NCBI GenBank assembly: GCA_018136815.1
Contig: CM030934.1
Span: 1,520,979 to 1,584,978 of the forward strand
Length of the DNA stretch: 64,000 nt
Direction: 5' to 3'
Source: Isochrysis galbana
Taxonomy: Eukaryota; Haptophyta; Isochrysidales; Isochrysidaceae
The notes under the pieces are model-generated. The model was not told the origin of the DNA and made no database searches. It was given only the letters and a program-made list of their open reading frames with translations. Positions 1-9,117 of this stretch are shown piece after piece; the stretch's first letter is position 1, and every line of letters begins with the position of its first letter. A program made the position numbers and the translations under genes.

Positions 1-2
1 GG

Positions 3-371
3 CAATCATGCTGGACGCCGGTGCTAGCTGATCCCCAACGAGCAGCAAACAGGTCCGAGCAATTGCTTCGCCACATTTTGAGTACGGGTAGGACGTGCTC
101 CCCTTCAGCCCTTGAGAGACACCTGGATCCGGACGAGGCTTGGAGACAGAACCGGCCGTTAAAAATCAAGCAGGGCCCGCTTCTGTTTGACTTCAAGTGG
201 CTACCAAGGCCACAGTTTGTGCCTTCGCAACAACCCAAATTCGAGCAAAACAATGGCATCAGGGCTGCCGCGCCAGCGACTTCGAAGCTTGTCAATGGCG
301 ACAGTACTAATGGTCCTACGAGGACGTTTGAGAATGCAGGCGGTGCTTCCAAGAGGCAAAAAGTATCGTGA
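3..371 (+). CDS. C-terminal part of unrecognised protein, cut by window edge
   Basis: An open frame runs from the left edge to a TGA at 369-371 (about 122 codons). It has no convincing ATG inside the window, so the start lies to the left. The sequence is mixed in composition, has few low-complexity runs, and ends in a basic stretch (SKRQKVS) that resembles a nuclear localisation signal. The middle contains a Trp/Phe-rich patch (LLFDFKWLPRPQFV). I recognise no domain. Coding status rests only on the open frame and protein-like composition; the overlapping frame 2 ORF is a shadow. It could also be the tail of a transposon ORF. Confidence 0.35.
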   Translation, partial: QSCWTPVLADPQRAANRSEQLLRHILSTGRTCSPSALERHLDPDEAWRQNRPLKIKQGPLLFDFKWLPRPQFVPSQQPKFEQNNGIRAAAPATSKLVNGDSTNGPTRTFENAGGASKRQKVS

Positions 372-1200
372 TGACGGCATTCGCTTCATTCTAATACGGC
401 CAACTCTTCTCTCGACGTCGAAATCTCATCGGAAGGCCCCTCGAAGGCTGTTGCATCGCCTCGTCATTGTGGGCAGTTGCAGCGCGGCTTCGTCTATCAT
501 GTGATTACAGATATTGTCCACATGCTAGTGTCTTGGTTGCCGGTGAGGAAACGGCGTGGGCATTCTATCTCATTCTTTGTTCTCGTGCTGGCTGGACCAT
601 TGCTCGAGTTCTTTCACCATTCACTCTGACCTCGCTCCGCTCTCTTTACCCTTCTTTGGCCATAGTGCACTGCTCTACTCCCCTTCTTTCGTTTCATTCT
701 GTTGCCAACCTATGACAATAATGAAATCTCTGAATGTTACTCCCACTACGCCTAGTACTAGCAACGACAAACCGCGGCGCATTTGCACTTGCGCCCGTAC
801 ATCTTCTGGCGCGCAATTGCCGGAATTCGGCGCGCTACATTGACGCTCTACAAACGTGCCCCTCCACCCCCCAAACCTCCCCCTCGCACGACCCCAAGCT
901 CCCATTATACTCCCCAAGAGGCCACTTGAGAGTCCCATTGCTGCGCGCGGCGTAAACTTTGAAAAGTCATTATTTTCTTCTATCAACTTCCTTTTGCGCC
1001 CCACACTAGGCATTCAACGACTCAACGACCAACCAACAAGACCCAAAACAAAAAACCCAAATCTCAACTAGATCAAGCGCTACGAGACGCAATCGACAGT
1101 AGAGTCAAAAATATACTCGGCTACGACGCAAATAGGCACAAAGTCGTAATCAAGACGCAAGGCTACGCTCCTTCTTCAGGAATGTAGAGTATATCGCGGA
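372..1200. other. No gene seen
   Basis: Only short overlapping ORFs on both strands, none with protein-like composition or a recognised motif. The stretch is C/T-rich at 600-900 and then A-rich to about 1130. Confidence 0.5.
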
Positions 1201-1218
1201 GAAGAGTTGCTCGCGCAT

Positions 1219-1640
1219 CAATGTTGACAACAAGGACTCCCTGAAGACATTTACGCGATGCCTGTGAACGATATGAGGTGGTGTCTTGCCATAGGAACTG
1301 CTTGCTATTTTCACAGTCCAATTAGCCAAACTCGGTAGGCCTTGCCGGGACTCTGTAACGATGCGATGTCGACGCGATTGCACTGATATCGGCATGGCGT
1401 GGGAACAAGCCATTCACAGTCAACTCAAATGTTGACAACAAGGATTCCTGATGACATCGACGCGATGTCCATGAACGATATGAGGTGGCGTCTTGCCATA
1501 GCAACTGCTTGCCATTCTCGTAGACCGTCGCAGATGAGCTGAGCTCGATAGGGCATGTCGGCCCCTGTATGTGGTGCGACGTCGACGCGGGAGATTTCAA
1601 ATCGGCATGGCGTATCAACGGAGCCATCACGCAAAATGAA
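1219..1640. repeat. Diverged tandem duplication, 212-bp period
   Basis: Two adjacent copies offset by 212 bp. Copy 1 (from about 1219) and copy 2 (from about 1431) share TGTTGACAACAAGGA, GAACGATATGAGGTGG, GTCTTGCCATAG and further on ATCGGCATGGCGT. The period is not a multiple of three, so the duplication would break any frame that reads through it. The minus-strand ORF 1425-2072 ends just after copy 2. Confidence 0.75.
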
Positions 1641-2072
1641 TCGAAACCTCGAGCCGATCAGAGCCCTCGTCATCTTGGCAGAGATACAGAGGAACAACGC
1701 AGCAAGCAAGGCTCCCGTCATCCAGTACAGATCTGAGCCTCGATTTATTGACATGCACGATACTATCGCTTCCCGCACAGCAAAAGTGAGGTGATCGCGT
1801 GTGGGGATGGAAGTCCAGAGTGCTTGTGCGTCCAGAAGTTTCTTGCCTGGGGACATTGATTCGTCGTGCATTCGTGGCATAACACCAGTGGTCGTACTCC
1901 AGGCGTTTCCTGGCTCACCTTGCATTGCTGGTAACTCAATTTGCATCTGAGGAAACAGCGACTCTCGCTGCACAATCGCGAACCGGAGCGATCGCATGAT
2001 TGTCCCGCCGAAGCAAGACATCAGGATGACACGAGCCGCATGCCCGGCGAGAGGCAAGGCGACCGGCACCAT
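1425..2072 (-). CDS. Hypothetical protein with two possible membrane segments
   Basis: Open frame on the minus strand. The longest version starts at a GTG (2117); the first ATG is at 2072, giving about 215 codons. Two hydrophobic stretches are visible: near the N terminus (VPVALPLAGHAARVILM) and centrally (LYWMTGALLAALFLCISA), followed by a basic run. The C-terminal part lies in the diverged 212-bp duplication, so the natural C terminus may have been lost. I recognise no family. It may be an exon of a larger gene or a chance ORF; composition mildly favours coding. Confidence 0.3.
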   Translation of the reverse strand: MVPVALPLAGHAARVILMSCFGGTIMRSLRFAIVQRESLFPQMQIELPAMQGEPGNAWSTTTGVMPRMHDESMSPGKKLLDAQALWTSIPTRDHLTFAVREAIVSCMSINRGSDLYWMTGALLAALFLCISAKMTRALIGSRFRFILRDGSVDTPCRFEISRVDVAPHTGADMPYRAQLICDGLREWQAVAMARRHLISFMDIASMSSGILVVNI

Positions 2073-2378
2073 CCACAGATATGCGAGGGTCCACTCCGAC
2101 GCCCCTTGCCTGTCCACCAGTGTCGAAGCTCAGCGAGGGGAGGGATTCGCGGACGGCCTGCGAACGCACGCCTTGGCTCTCGCCAAGAGGAATGAGTGAG
2201 AGCTCCTCTCTAGAGTACTCCTAGTGAAATTGTGGCGGGAAAATGCCCTCCGCCCCAAAAGTCCGGCTCCGGGTCGACTCCTTCGAGCTCCAAGAGCCAC
2301 CCGGGCCGGCCACCGTGCCGTGCAAACTCCTTCCCACCGCAGACGCCGCCGGTGCGCGCGCTCCCCTCCTTGTCTCTC

Positions 2379-2932
2379 ATGGACCACCACCACCACCACC
2401 ACCACTCGCTCGACGGGTGGTCGCCGCTGAGCGAGCTCCAGCTGCCTCAATGGAGAGCACTGCGCCAGCTCCTCCTCGACGGCCTCACGCCACGGTGCCG
2501 ATACCTCGACCTCCGCTGCGGCGCGGTGCAAGCGGAGCTCCGCTGGTCCGTCGTCCCACGTCGCGGCAGCGACGGGCCCTTGGACATCGACATCGTCCAG
2601 ATTGCCGTCGACCATGGCCACCGACGACGAGGACTCGGAACTCGCTTCTGCCCTTCTCGTGGACGCCCTCTTCGCGAGGGGCCTCTACCTGGAGCAGTGC
2701 ATCACTCCCTCCAGTCACTCCCTTGCGCTCCGCCTCCTCGCCACGGGCTGGTTCTACCACCCCAAACGGACGGAGCCGTCGGTCCTCGCCCACCACCCAC
2801 CCGCCCCACGCCCCACGCGTGCCACTCGAGCACATCACTTTTACGCCCAAACCACGCGCCTACTTCGAGCCCTGCGACGTCTGTGACGGCCCTGTCCGAC
2901 CACCCGCCCCGTGCATGAACTGTGGGCTGTGA
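2379..2932 (+). pseudogene. GNAT-like acetyltransferase remnant spread over three frames
   Basis: A poly-His start (MDHHHHHHH) in frame leads to SPLSELQLPQWRALRQLL and then to IDIVQIAVDHGHRRRGLGT, which resembles the acetyl-CoA loop of GNAT enzymes (R/Q-x-x-G-x-G). After about 2640 the likely continuation is in another frame: ALLVDALFARGLYLEQC and LALRLLATGWFYHP, matching the following helix and the usual N/A-x-x-L-x-x-x-GF element. A third frame supplies the end, with CDVC and CMNC, a C-x2-C-x8-C-x2-C zinc-knuckle pattern, and a stop at 2930-2932. Two frameshifts are needed, so this is either a broken gene or a gene with tiny introns that I could not place. The GNAT assignment is inference from motif order. 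Confidence 0.4.
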
Positions 2933-3000
2933 GGCCACCAACTCGAGTCGCAACCCATGCCATCCAGCGCCAACTGCATGACGTCCGCTCGAGGTCCGAA

Positions 3001-3162
3001 GGTGTCGTTCCGTCAATTGTGGGGCATCAGTATCAGTCGAATTGAGCGATCAATTGTCCATAGTTATTTATGTATATATCAGTATTTTAAAATTAAATAA
3101 GGGATAAGGGCTAGCCGTGCGTGGGCATAACAACTTTTTTCTCTGCTTTTCCCCGCGGTGCA
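3001..3162 (-). repeat. Dispersed repeat, inverted copy of 28434-28570
   Basis: Reading the minus strand, this matches 28434-28570 closely, including GCTCAATTCGACTGATGCCC, CACAATTGACGGAACGACAC, the AT-rich TTTAATTTTAAAATACTGAT and the GC-rich CCCCGCGG end. A third, shorter copy is at 13868-13922. The first LINE copy is inserted at its right end. Confidence 0.85.
3152..3162. repeat. Target-site duplication, left of family A element 1
   Basis: CCCGCGGTGCA here is repeated at 5280-5290, exactly flanking the element at 3163-5279. The unoccupied form of the site exists at about 28430 in inverse orientation. Confidence 0.9.
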
Positions 3163-3165
3163 CAA

Positions 3166-3181
3166 CTAAGTTTATACTTAG
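3166..3181 (+). promoter_or_regulatory. 5' hairpin of family A element
   Basis: Stem CTAAGT/ACTTAG with loop TTAT, ending exactly 5 nt before the ATG at 3187. The same architecture with compensatory stem changes is found at 38494-38509 and 43625-43642. Confidence 0.75.
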
Positions 3182-3186
3182 ACGCG

Positions 3187-4959
3187 ATGGAGCGCGCCGC
3201 CGCGACTCCCCTCTCCTTCGGGCCCCCCGCCGAGGGCGCGGCGGACAAAATTCTATGGGAGAGCCCTTACACAGGCAAAATCACGAAGTGGGTGAGGCAC
3301 CCACAATACCCCGTGCACGACGCGGAGTGCGCATCACGAACAATGGGGATCGGCCTCCTCCACTGGACAACGCACGTGAGAGCTCTACAAACAAAATGGA
3401 TACTAAACTACCTCAACGCAAGAAAAGCTATTTGGAAGCATGCGCTCGATGCGTGGTTCTGCCGGACTGGACTCGGCCGCGGGGCAGTCCTATCCTCGAT
3501 TCCTACGAAGACGCTCACCCGCAGTATCAGGGGAAACCCGGCACTGCCAGCATTCTGGAAGGACGCCTTGGTGTACTTCAGGACCCTAAACATACGCCGC
3601 ACGAGACTCACAAGGGAAGGAGCACTGTCACAGCCAATATGGCACAATCCTCACGACCCACCACCGCTCAAACGCGGGGCGTGGATCAGCCTATGGGAAT
3701 CCCTTCAGACGCACGTTGCACATAACATCTATAAAAACGAGGACCTCACGGAACCTTACACGCGTGAGGATTGCGCTCAATACCTGGAACACCTCCCCGA
3801 AATATTCGAGCACAAGGGGAGCAGAATAAACAAAACGGAATTCCTAGACTCGTGGGAGCGGGTGGTGCAACACGTCTCGCACCTCCTAGAAAAAGCAAAA
3901 GAGACCCCGCCCCATGACCCGGCCCCCGCCGAGCCGAGCACGGGATCGCCGAGCGCGTCAGCATTGCCGCTAGAAGTGTCTAGAGAGACCAAAGTCTCCG
4001 AGAGCGACACGTACATAACTAGAATGAATAACATATGGATTTATACAAACACCAACTATCTAGGCGAGACCACAGACACCACCGTGGTAGCAAAACCGGG
4101 CGAGGAGGATCACTACTACGCCCCAGCTAAATGGGAAAATGGACTAAAAGGCCCGAAACACCTCGAATTCCCTCTTGCGGACGAGTACACGCTTAACGAA
4201 AAGACACAACTAGACCAAATCACCGTGTCGGATATAACGCGAGAGCTCAAAGGGGACGGCCCCCGCAACAAACCTCAGCCAGCGCGAGAGGCGTGGGCCC
4301 GCAAGCTAGACCTAACGCACGATGAATGGAAGCACGTGGCGAAACTCTATACCCACCCCCTACTAAAACACACAGACAAACACCTGCACTTCAAGCACGT
4401 TACCCATAGGAGGCTGGGTACGCGAAACCGGTTCGCAGCGGCGACCACCACAAGATGTAGACTCTGCGGGAAACACAGAGAAAACTCGACGCACCTAGCT
4501 AGATGCCCGTCCACGCTTCCGATATTTCAAACCATAGAAGCCGTAGCGGGGTACACCCCGGCGAAAGACAGATCGACGACTCAAAAAATCAAAGACAGAC
4601 TATTCGCATACCCGAATTCCCCGACGCCGGATAGCCTTAAAGCCCTCTACCTAATAGCATGGAGATACATCATAAGAGACTTCTACAAAGTGGAATTCGA
4701 AAATCACACCTTCCACCACGTACCGGTTATTGAAAGAGTCCTAAGCAGGTTCACGGCCCTCGTCAGAGGTCGGGAACCTCCGGACAACTTCTTGACCGCA
4801 CGCACGCGCAAGGCCTCCCTGGGAAGGAAGCCGAAAATCAAATCTCCACACGACCTCAGCGCCCCTGTCTTCTTAACTAACAACAAAGGCGCCCTAGTCA
4901 TGAGCACGAATCTATCTCTGGTAGCGGAAGCCCTCAACATAGCAGAGCGACTAGCCTAA
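3187..4959 (+). CDS. Non-LTR retrotransposon protein, post-RT C-terminal region
   Basis: 590 residues from the ATG at 3187 (MERAAATPLSFGPPAEG), chosen because it follows the 5' hairpin by 5 nt as in the sister elements. After this leader the protein jumps to sequence typical of the region downstream of LINE reverse transcriptases (HVRALQTKWILNYLNARKAI). Near residues 400-440 comes the RVT-associated zinc motif: HLHFKHVTHRRLGTRNRF followed by CRLCGKHRENSTHLARC (C-x2-C-x8-H-x4-C, residues 424-440). The C terminus (RKASLGRKPKIKSPHDLSAP ... NIAERLA) is conserved in the copies ending at 40821 and 61893. No FADD-type RT or endonuclease motifs are present. An open frame of this length after an internal deletion is notable. 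Possible role: RNA or DNA binding; not demonstrable here. Confidence 0.85.
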   Translation: MERAAATPLSFGPPAEGAADKILWESPYTGKITKWVRHPQYPVHDAECASRTMGIGLLHWTTHVRALQTKWILNYLNARKAIWKHALDAWFCRTGLGRGAVLSSIPTKTLTRSIRGNPALPAFWKDALVYFRTLNIRRTRLTREGALSQPIWHNPHDPPPLKRGAWISLWESLQTHVAHNIYKNEDLTEPYTREDCAQYLEHLPEIFEHKGSRINKTEFLDSWERVVQHVSHLLEKAKETPPHDPAPAEPSTGSPSASALPLEVSRETKVSESDTYITRMNNIWIYTNTNYLGETTDTTVVAKPGEEDHYYAPAKWENGLKGPKHLEFPLADEYTLNEKTQLDQITVSDITRELKGDGPRNKPQPAREAWARKLDLTHDEWKHVAKLYTHPLLKHTDKHLHFKHVTHRRLGTRNRFAAATTTRCRLCGKHRENSTHLARCPSTLPIFQTIEAVAGYTPAKDRSTTQKIKDRLFAYPNSPTPDSLKALYLIAWRYIIRDFYKVEFENHTFHHVPVIERVLSRFTALVRGREPPDNFLTARTRKASLGRKPKIKSPHDLSAPVFLTNNKGALVMSTNLSLVAEALNIAERLA

Positions 4960-5279
4960 CCAAGCGACCCCGCGCCGCGAGCCGCCCACCATCCTAAAGT
5001 AGGCCCTAGACACACTGACCACAGCTGCCGACACCCAGCACAAGGAGCAAACACACAATAGCCGGTAGCCCGATGGCATAGGAGGAAGGCGCGAAACAGG
5101 CCATCGCGAATCGGCACACACCGTCTGCCACTGGAGACCCACGACACCCAGCCCCTAGGTAGAGCACGAGGGGACGAGCCGCAAGGCAGGTGTAGGGGGA
5201 GTGAAGGGAAACGGGCGAGGCTGCGAAGATACCGTGCAAAGTCGCGCGCGCGCCGAGAATATTAAGAAGTTTTTTTTTT

Positions 5280-5400
5280 CCCGCGGTGCATGTTCCCCCG
5301 CGGGGACGCCGTGCGTGCGCATGCAAACGCTTTTCCTCTGCGTTTCCTCTAAGACCGACAACTACATAAACATATGCGCAGCGCGCGATCGCTCGACGAG
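5280..5400. repeat. Right target-site duplication and continuation of the dispersed repeat
   Basis: CCCGCGGTGCA (5280-5290) repeats the left duplication. The following sequence to about 5385 matches the reverse complement of about 28330-28430 (GCATGCAAACGCTTTTCCTC, CTCTGCGTTTCCTCTAAG), so the LINE split a pre-existing repeat copy. Confidence 0.85.
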
Positions 5401-5549
5401 CTCAACCCACTGCAGCTCGACTCCATCGTTGCACAGTCGAGTGGTGTTGCGCACTCCCTGGTTCGGCCAGAGGGCTTGTGTCGTTCGGAGGCGGTGGTGC
5501 CGGCGGCGTCATGCGCAGCGCGCGACCGCTCGACGAGCTCAACCCACTA

Positions 5550-5862
5550 GACGCTCGCCTCGCTGGCCATGGGAGTCGCCCAGAGGCCCCTGTGTATGCC
5601 TGACGACTAGGAGCCAAGGGGGGGAGTGAGCTCGAGGGCAGGCCCAGCTCGGGCGTGGGAGTGCGATTCGCGGCCCGCGCCCAGCCTAGGGGTCTGGGCC
5701 AGAGTGATGAGTGGCCCCGCCCCTGCTAGAAGGCAAGGACTGAGGTTGGTTGTTGGTTGTATGGGCCCACCCACCCCGGGGGGTGTCCGCGATGGAGTAT
5801 GGAGTGAGAGGGGCGCGAGACCCCCATTGACCCCCACTTATAAAAGTAGGTTGAAGCCTTAG
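5550..5862 (+). repeat. GC-rich dispersed module, copy shared with 41990-42257
   Basis: Shares with 41990-42257 the blocks GCTCGAGGGCAGGCCCA, TAGGGGTCTGGGCCAG, GGGCCCACCC, GGTGTCCGCGATGGAG and CCCCCATTGACCCC, ending in a short hairpin-like CACTTATAAAAGTAGG. Long ORFs here are compositional. Confidence 0.7.
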
Positions 5863-6600
5863 TTAGCGCTCTTAGTTTAAGTTGCGCAACTTGAACTTAT
5901 CGCTTCCTTACCTGCCTTCTGCGCTACGCGCTTTCTCTGCACTAGCCGTCACTCGCCACTTGCTCTGTAGTAGCAGCGGCTCGTGTGTGCATAGTGGGTT
6001 GCGGGCGTGGTACCAAAGCTGGAGGCAAACGACAAACGGCGCCTGCGCACCGACGAGTGGCAACATCCATCTTGCTAAATCCACAGCACGACAACCGTTA
6101 GGCATCTAGACAAACCGTTCGACATGACCTCCATGACGCGCGCGCGAGAGAGGAAAAACACAAAACAGAGACGAAGCGGCGTCATGAAGCCGTCATGCAG
6201 CAGGACAATAATGCACGCAACATCGTCACTTCACCCAGCAAATGCAAAGCACACCCTAGACTCTTTCGCCACAACACACAATACCCGCCGCAAATCGTCA
6301 AGTCCAGCACGATCTTGCTGTGCTAAATCGCAAGGATGTGCTGGGTACGGTTCGGATGATCTTTGCGGTGAGCGACCAACGAGAAGGACATTCACCCAAG
6401 GAGACACCCGGGGAGCCGTCATCCGCATGCAAGCAAAACTCGAATTGCTATGGCACATCGGGGTTCGACTGCCTCATTTCCCCCACTTAACAAAATAGTT
6501 GACCGTCCGTCACGCAGACGTCCTAAAGGTCATCGCAAGGAGCCCTTCGTTCGTTTGCTTGCCAGCCCATCTGCAAGAGGCCTAGTGCCAAGCTCGGTAT
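5863..6600. other. No gene seen
   Basis: Mixed-composition intergenic DNA between a repeat module and the 3' end of the kinase gene. The short ORFs show no recognisable motif. Confidence 0.5.
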
Positions 6601-6607
6601 CCACGAC

Positions 6608-8527
6608 TCACTGATTGGGCGTCGGAGAAGGTTCGGTACCTCCATTGTCGGGCGAGCCGCTGGGGAAGAGATCTAACTTCTCATCATCGCTCGCACTGTC
6701 CTTCGCAGGCCCTTCGTCGAGGGGGTAGACCGTGCGGTCGTGTAGGATGCCAAAGCGGAGCATTTCCGGGAGGCGAAAGGAATAGCCGACGTCCTTGTTG
6801 GTTTCGGCAGCTGCATCAAGCGCTGCAAGAAAGAAGTGGTCAAGGTTGGGCGGCATACCCTCAAAGTCGAATTTGCATATCGGCAGCGGCCGCGTATCAT
6901 CGCGGGTTATCAACGGAAGTAGCCATGTGTGGCGCATAGCATCGTCAAGCAGGATACGCTCGTCCGGATCAAAGCGCAGGAGGCGATCGAGCAGGTCGAG
7001 CGGAAGAATCGTGCAGCCTGGTAGCCTAGTGCTCCATGGCCTCTTTTCCGCCGCCGGGAGCCGTTGAAGAAACCTGACTGCACGAGGGTCGAGGATCCGC
7101 GAAAGGGCGGTGGGAGAAGGGGACCCCAACTGTTTGACAATCACGCGAAGCATATCCATGTGGTCCTTTTCCGGAAATAGGGGCGCACGGCCGAGTAACT
7201 CCGCAAGAACACAACCAGCCGACCATACATCAATGGAAGGCCCGTAACGCTTGTTGCCGCAGAGCAGCTCGGGTGGCCTGTACCATCGCGTTACGGCGTA
7301 TGAGGTGAAGAGGCCAGTATCTTCATCGCAGCCTTCAATACGCGCACACTTTCCGTCGCCAGGAGGCGCGAGGCTGTCCGTCTCCCCTGAACTGGCTCCC
7401 TCTGGATTATTGGCAGCCTCTCTCACACAATAATTGTTCCAGCCAAACATAGATCGGCCGAGGATCGTGTTGGCAAAAGCTTCGGCACGCCTCGTTGCAG
7501 CTGCGGCAGCCGCCACCCCGGTGCGCCCAAGACCTCGCGCTATCCCAAAATCAGCGATCCTCAGGTCGCAGTTGGCATTGACAAGAAGATTGGATGGCTT
7601 AATGTCGCGGTGGACAACTCCCATCGAATGCAGAGCGTACAGCCCGCGCAGGAGCTGCCATGTAAAGAACTGGACGTGCTCTTCAGATAAAGGTTGCGAT
7701 GATTTGATTATGGCCCGCAGATCCGCGTCATATAACTCCGTTACAAGGTACAAGTCATGCCAGTCGGCGATCTTGCCCCCAGGTGGCGGGACAACGCAAC
7801 GGAGCCCGAGCAGGTTGGGATGCGGATTGGCTGCAATATGCCGGAGGATCGCGAGCTCGCGCAGGCAACAGCGTAGCTGCAGTGCATCGGACGTCGGTTT
7901 AATGCGCTTGATGGCGACCATCCTGCTGACGCCCGGTGGAGCTAACGCGTCAGTGGCCCGCACGAGGACACCGTAGGCACCCTCGCCTATCATATTCAGA
8001 TTGGAGTACCGCTCTGGCAACACGAACGTGGTCCTCCGGTGCCCGTAGCCGACAGTGTGCGCGACACACGGCACTTCAGGCAACAATATGGACGAGCGCT
8101 GTGCGACTCGAGAGGAAAGGATCAAATTCGTCGCCGATGACTGAGTGTCCCTCTTGCGCCTGGGTGCCCGCAGCATCCGGTCCATGTCATGCAGACGATC
8201 GTACATTTCGCTGAAGGCCTGCAGCGTAACAGTGCCATCGGCGTCGCGTTTGGTCTGCGCGAGTATGTGATCGACGTACTTGGAGTGAAGCTTGTCCACC
8301 TCCGTGCCCACGGAGAGCAGCAGGTTGCGGTACTCCTTCTCCGTCAGCCGTCCGTCGCCGTCGGTGTCATGCGCGTGGAACCACGAGGCGCAGTCGCCCT
8401 TGCCGCCGGGCTCAGTGGGGACGATGCCGAGAAAGAAAGCACTGGGCACGAACGGCAACACGTCTGGCCGAGAGCCGCTCCGGCAGAAGTCTGGCCTCGG
8501 CCGCTTCGCCGTGGGCTCCTCCGCCAT
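6608..8527 (-). CDS. MAP-kinase-like Ser/Thr kinase with N-terminal EF hand
   Basis: Single-exon gene, 639 residues from the ATG at 8527. A canonical EF-hand loop is at residues 54-65 (DTDGDGRLTEKE) and a degenerate second one near 91-102. The kinase domain starts near 173: GEGAYG glycine loop, VAIK lysine 207, HRDIKPSN (catalytic D308), DFG at 326-328, then about 75 inserted residues before the activation segment FTSYAVTRWYRPPE. The T-S-Y (408-410) followed by VTRWYR is the MAP-kinase dual-phosphorylation layout with Ser at the middle position, and CKFDFEG near the C terminus matches MAPK tails. Expected role: protein phosphorylation in a signalling cascade, possibly Ca2+-responsive through the EF hand (inference). 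The upstream leader is C/T-rich on the coding strand. A CDK-like identity is less likely because of the TxY motif. Confidence 0.9.
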   Translation of the reverse strand: MAEEPTAKRPRPDFCRSGSRPDVLPFVPSAFFLGIVPTEPGGKGDCASWFHAHDTDGDGRLTEKEYRNLLLSVGTEVDKLHSKYVDHILAQTKRDADGTVTLQAFSEMYDRLHDMDRMLRAPRRKRDTQSSATNLILSSRVAQRSSILLPEVPCVAHTVGYGHRRTTFVLPERYSNLNMIGEGAYGVLVRATDALAPPGVSRMVAIKRIKPTSDALQLRCCLRELAILRHIAANPHPNLLGLRCVVPPPGGKIADWHDLYLVTELYDADLRAIIKSSQPLSEEHVQFFTWQLLRGLYALHSMGVVHRDIKPSNLLVNANCDLRIADFGIARGLGRTGVAAAAAATRRAEAFANTILGRSMFGWNNYCVREAANNPEGASSGETDSLAPPGDGKCARIEGCDEDTGLFTSYAVTRWYRPPELLCGNKRYGPSIDVWSAGCVLAELLGRAPLFPEKDHMDMLRVIVKQLGSPSPTALSRILDPRAVRFLQRLPAAEKRPWSTRLPGCTILPLDLLDRLLRFDPDERILLDDAMRHTWLLPLITRDDTRPLPICKFDFEGMPPNLDHFFLAALDAAAETNKDVGYSFRLPEMLRFGILHDRTVYPLDEGPAKDSASDDEKLDLFPSGSPDNGGTEPSPTPNQ

Positions 8528-8798
8528 GTCAGACAGAGGGGGGAAGAGAGAGGGGAGGGAGGGAGGAAGCAAGGCGGAAGAAGAGAAAGCGGGAAGAGGG
8601 CCGCGGGCGAGACGCGAAGAATTCTATCTTACACCGCCGGCGAGGAGAAGGGAAGAAGGGGGAGACAAAAGATAGGAGAGAGGAGCGTGCGCACTGAGGG
8701 GAGATGGGAGGTTTATGTCTTCCGCATATATTTTGTCTTTTTATGGAAGGGAACGAGAAGGTGAGCGAGCTCCGTGGGGTGGGTGGGGGGAGAAGAGC

Positions 8799-8980
8799 GG
8801 GGGGGGGGGGAGGGGGGGGGCGTCCCGGTACTCTTCTGGGTCGGGGGGCGGACTCGGACTCGAGGGCGAGCTCTCTGAGGTCTGAGGCAAGCCATCATCC
8901 CGCTCTCTCGTCTCTCTCTCGCGCGCTCTGCCGCGCGACGGACGCACCGACGCACCAACGCCACCCCCCCCCCCCCCCTT
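8799..8980 (-). promoter_or_regulatory. Poly-G and poly-C tracts upstream of the kinase gene
   Basis: A plus-strand G-rich tract (8799-8820) and a C tract (about 8965-8979) bracket a C/T-rich segment. The same order occurs upstream of the Arf, POR and Sec24 genes. Promoter role is inferred from this repetition only. Confidence 0.3.
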
Positions 8981-9117
8981 CGTTCTGCCGCCACTCCCTC
9001 CCCCCTGACCTCGATGTTACTCGATGTTTGAGCCTACCACCCTATCGAAGCCCCGCGCTCGTCCGTCCGTCGCACGAGAATGAGGAGGACGGCCTCCTCG
9101 CGTCTCCCTACGACCCG

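Larger units (their letters stand above)
3163..5279 (+). mobile_element. Family A non-LTR retrotransposon, internally deleted copy 1
   Basis: Starts with CAACTAAGTTTATACTTAG (a hairpin) and ends with GAGAATATTAAGAAG plus ten T. It is flanked by an 11-bp target-site duplication. It carries one intact ORF that lacks endonuclease and reverse-transcriptase domains but keeps the N-terminal 18 or so residues and the post-RT C-terminal region. The 3' untranslated part (4960-5279) contains CCCCTAGGTAG and GCCGCAAGGCAGGTG blocks that recur in the truncated tails across the window. The retained ends suggest it can move only with proteins supplied in trans. Confidence 0.9.

Noticed and set aside
2379-2405. 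Poly-His stretch resembling an affinity tag (vector contamination)
   Set aside because: It is a CAC run in GC-rich genomic DNA continuous with a GNAT-like sequence; no vector sequence is visible.
5261-5279. T-run as a bacterial Rho-independent terminator
   Set aside because: It is the transposed 3' end of a eukaryotic retroelement, bounded by a target-site duplication.
8189-8764. Plus-strand ORF opposite the kinase start
   Set aside because: Mirror frame of the EF-hand region; Arg/Gly-rich composition, no motif.
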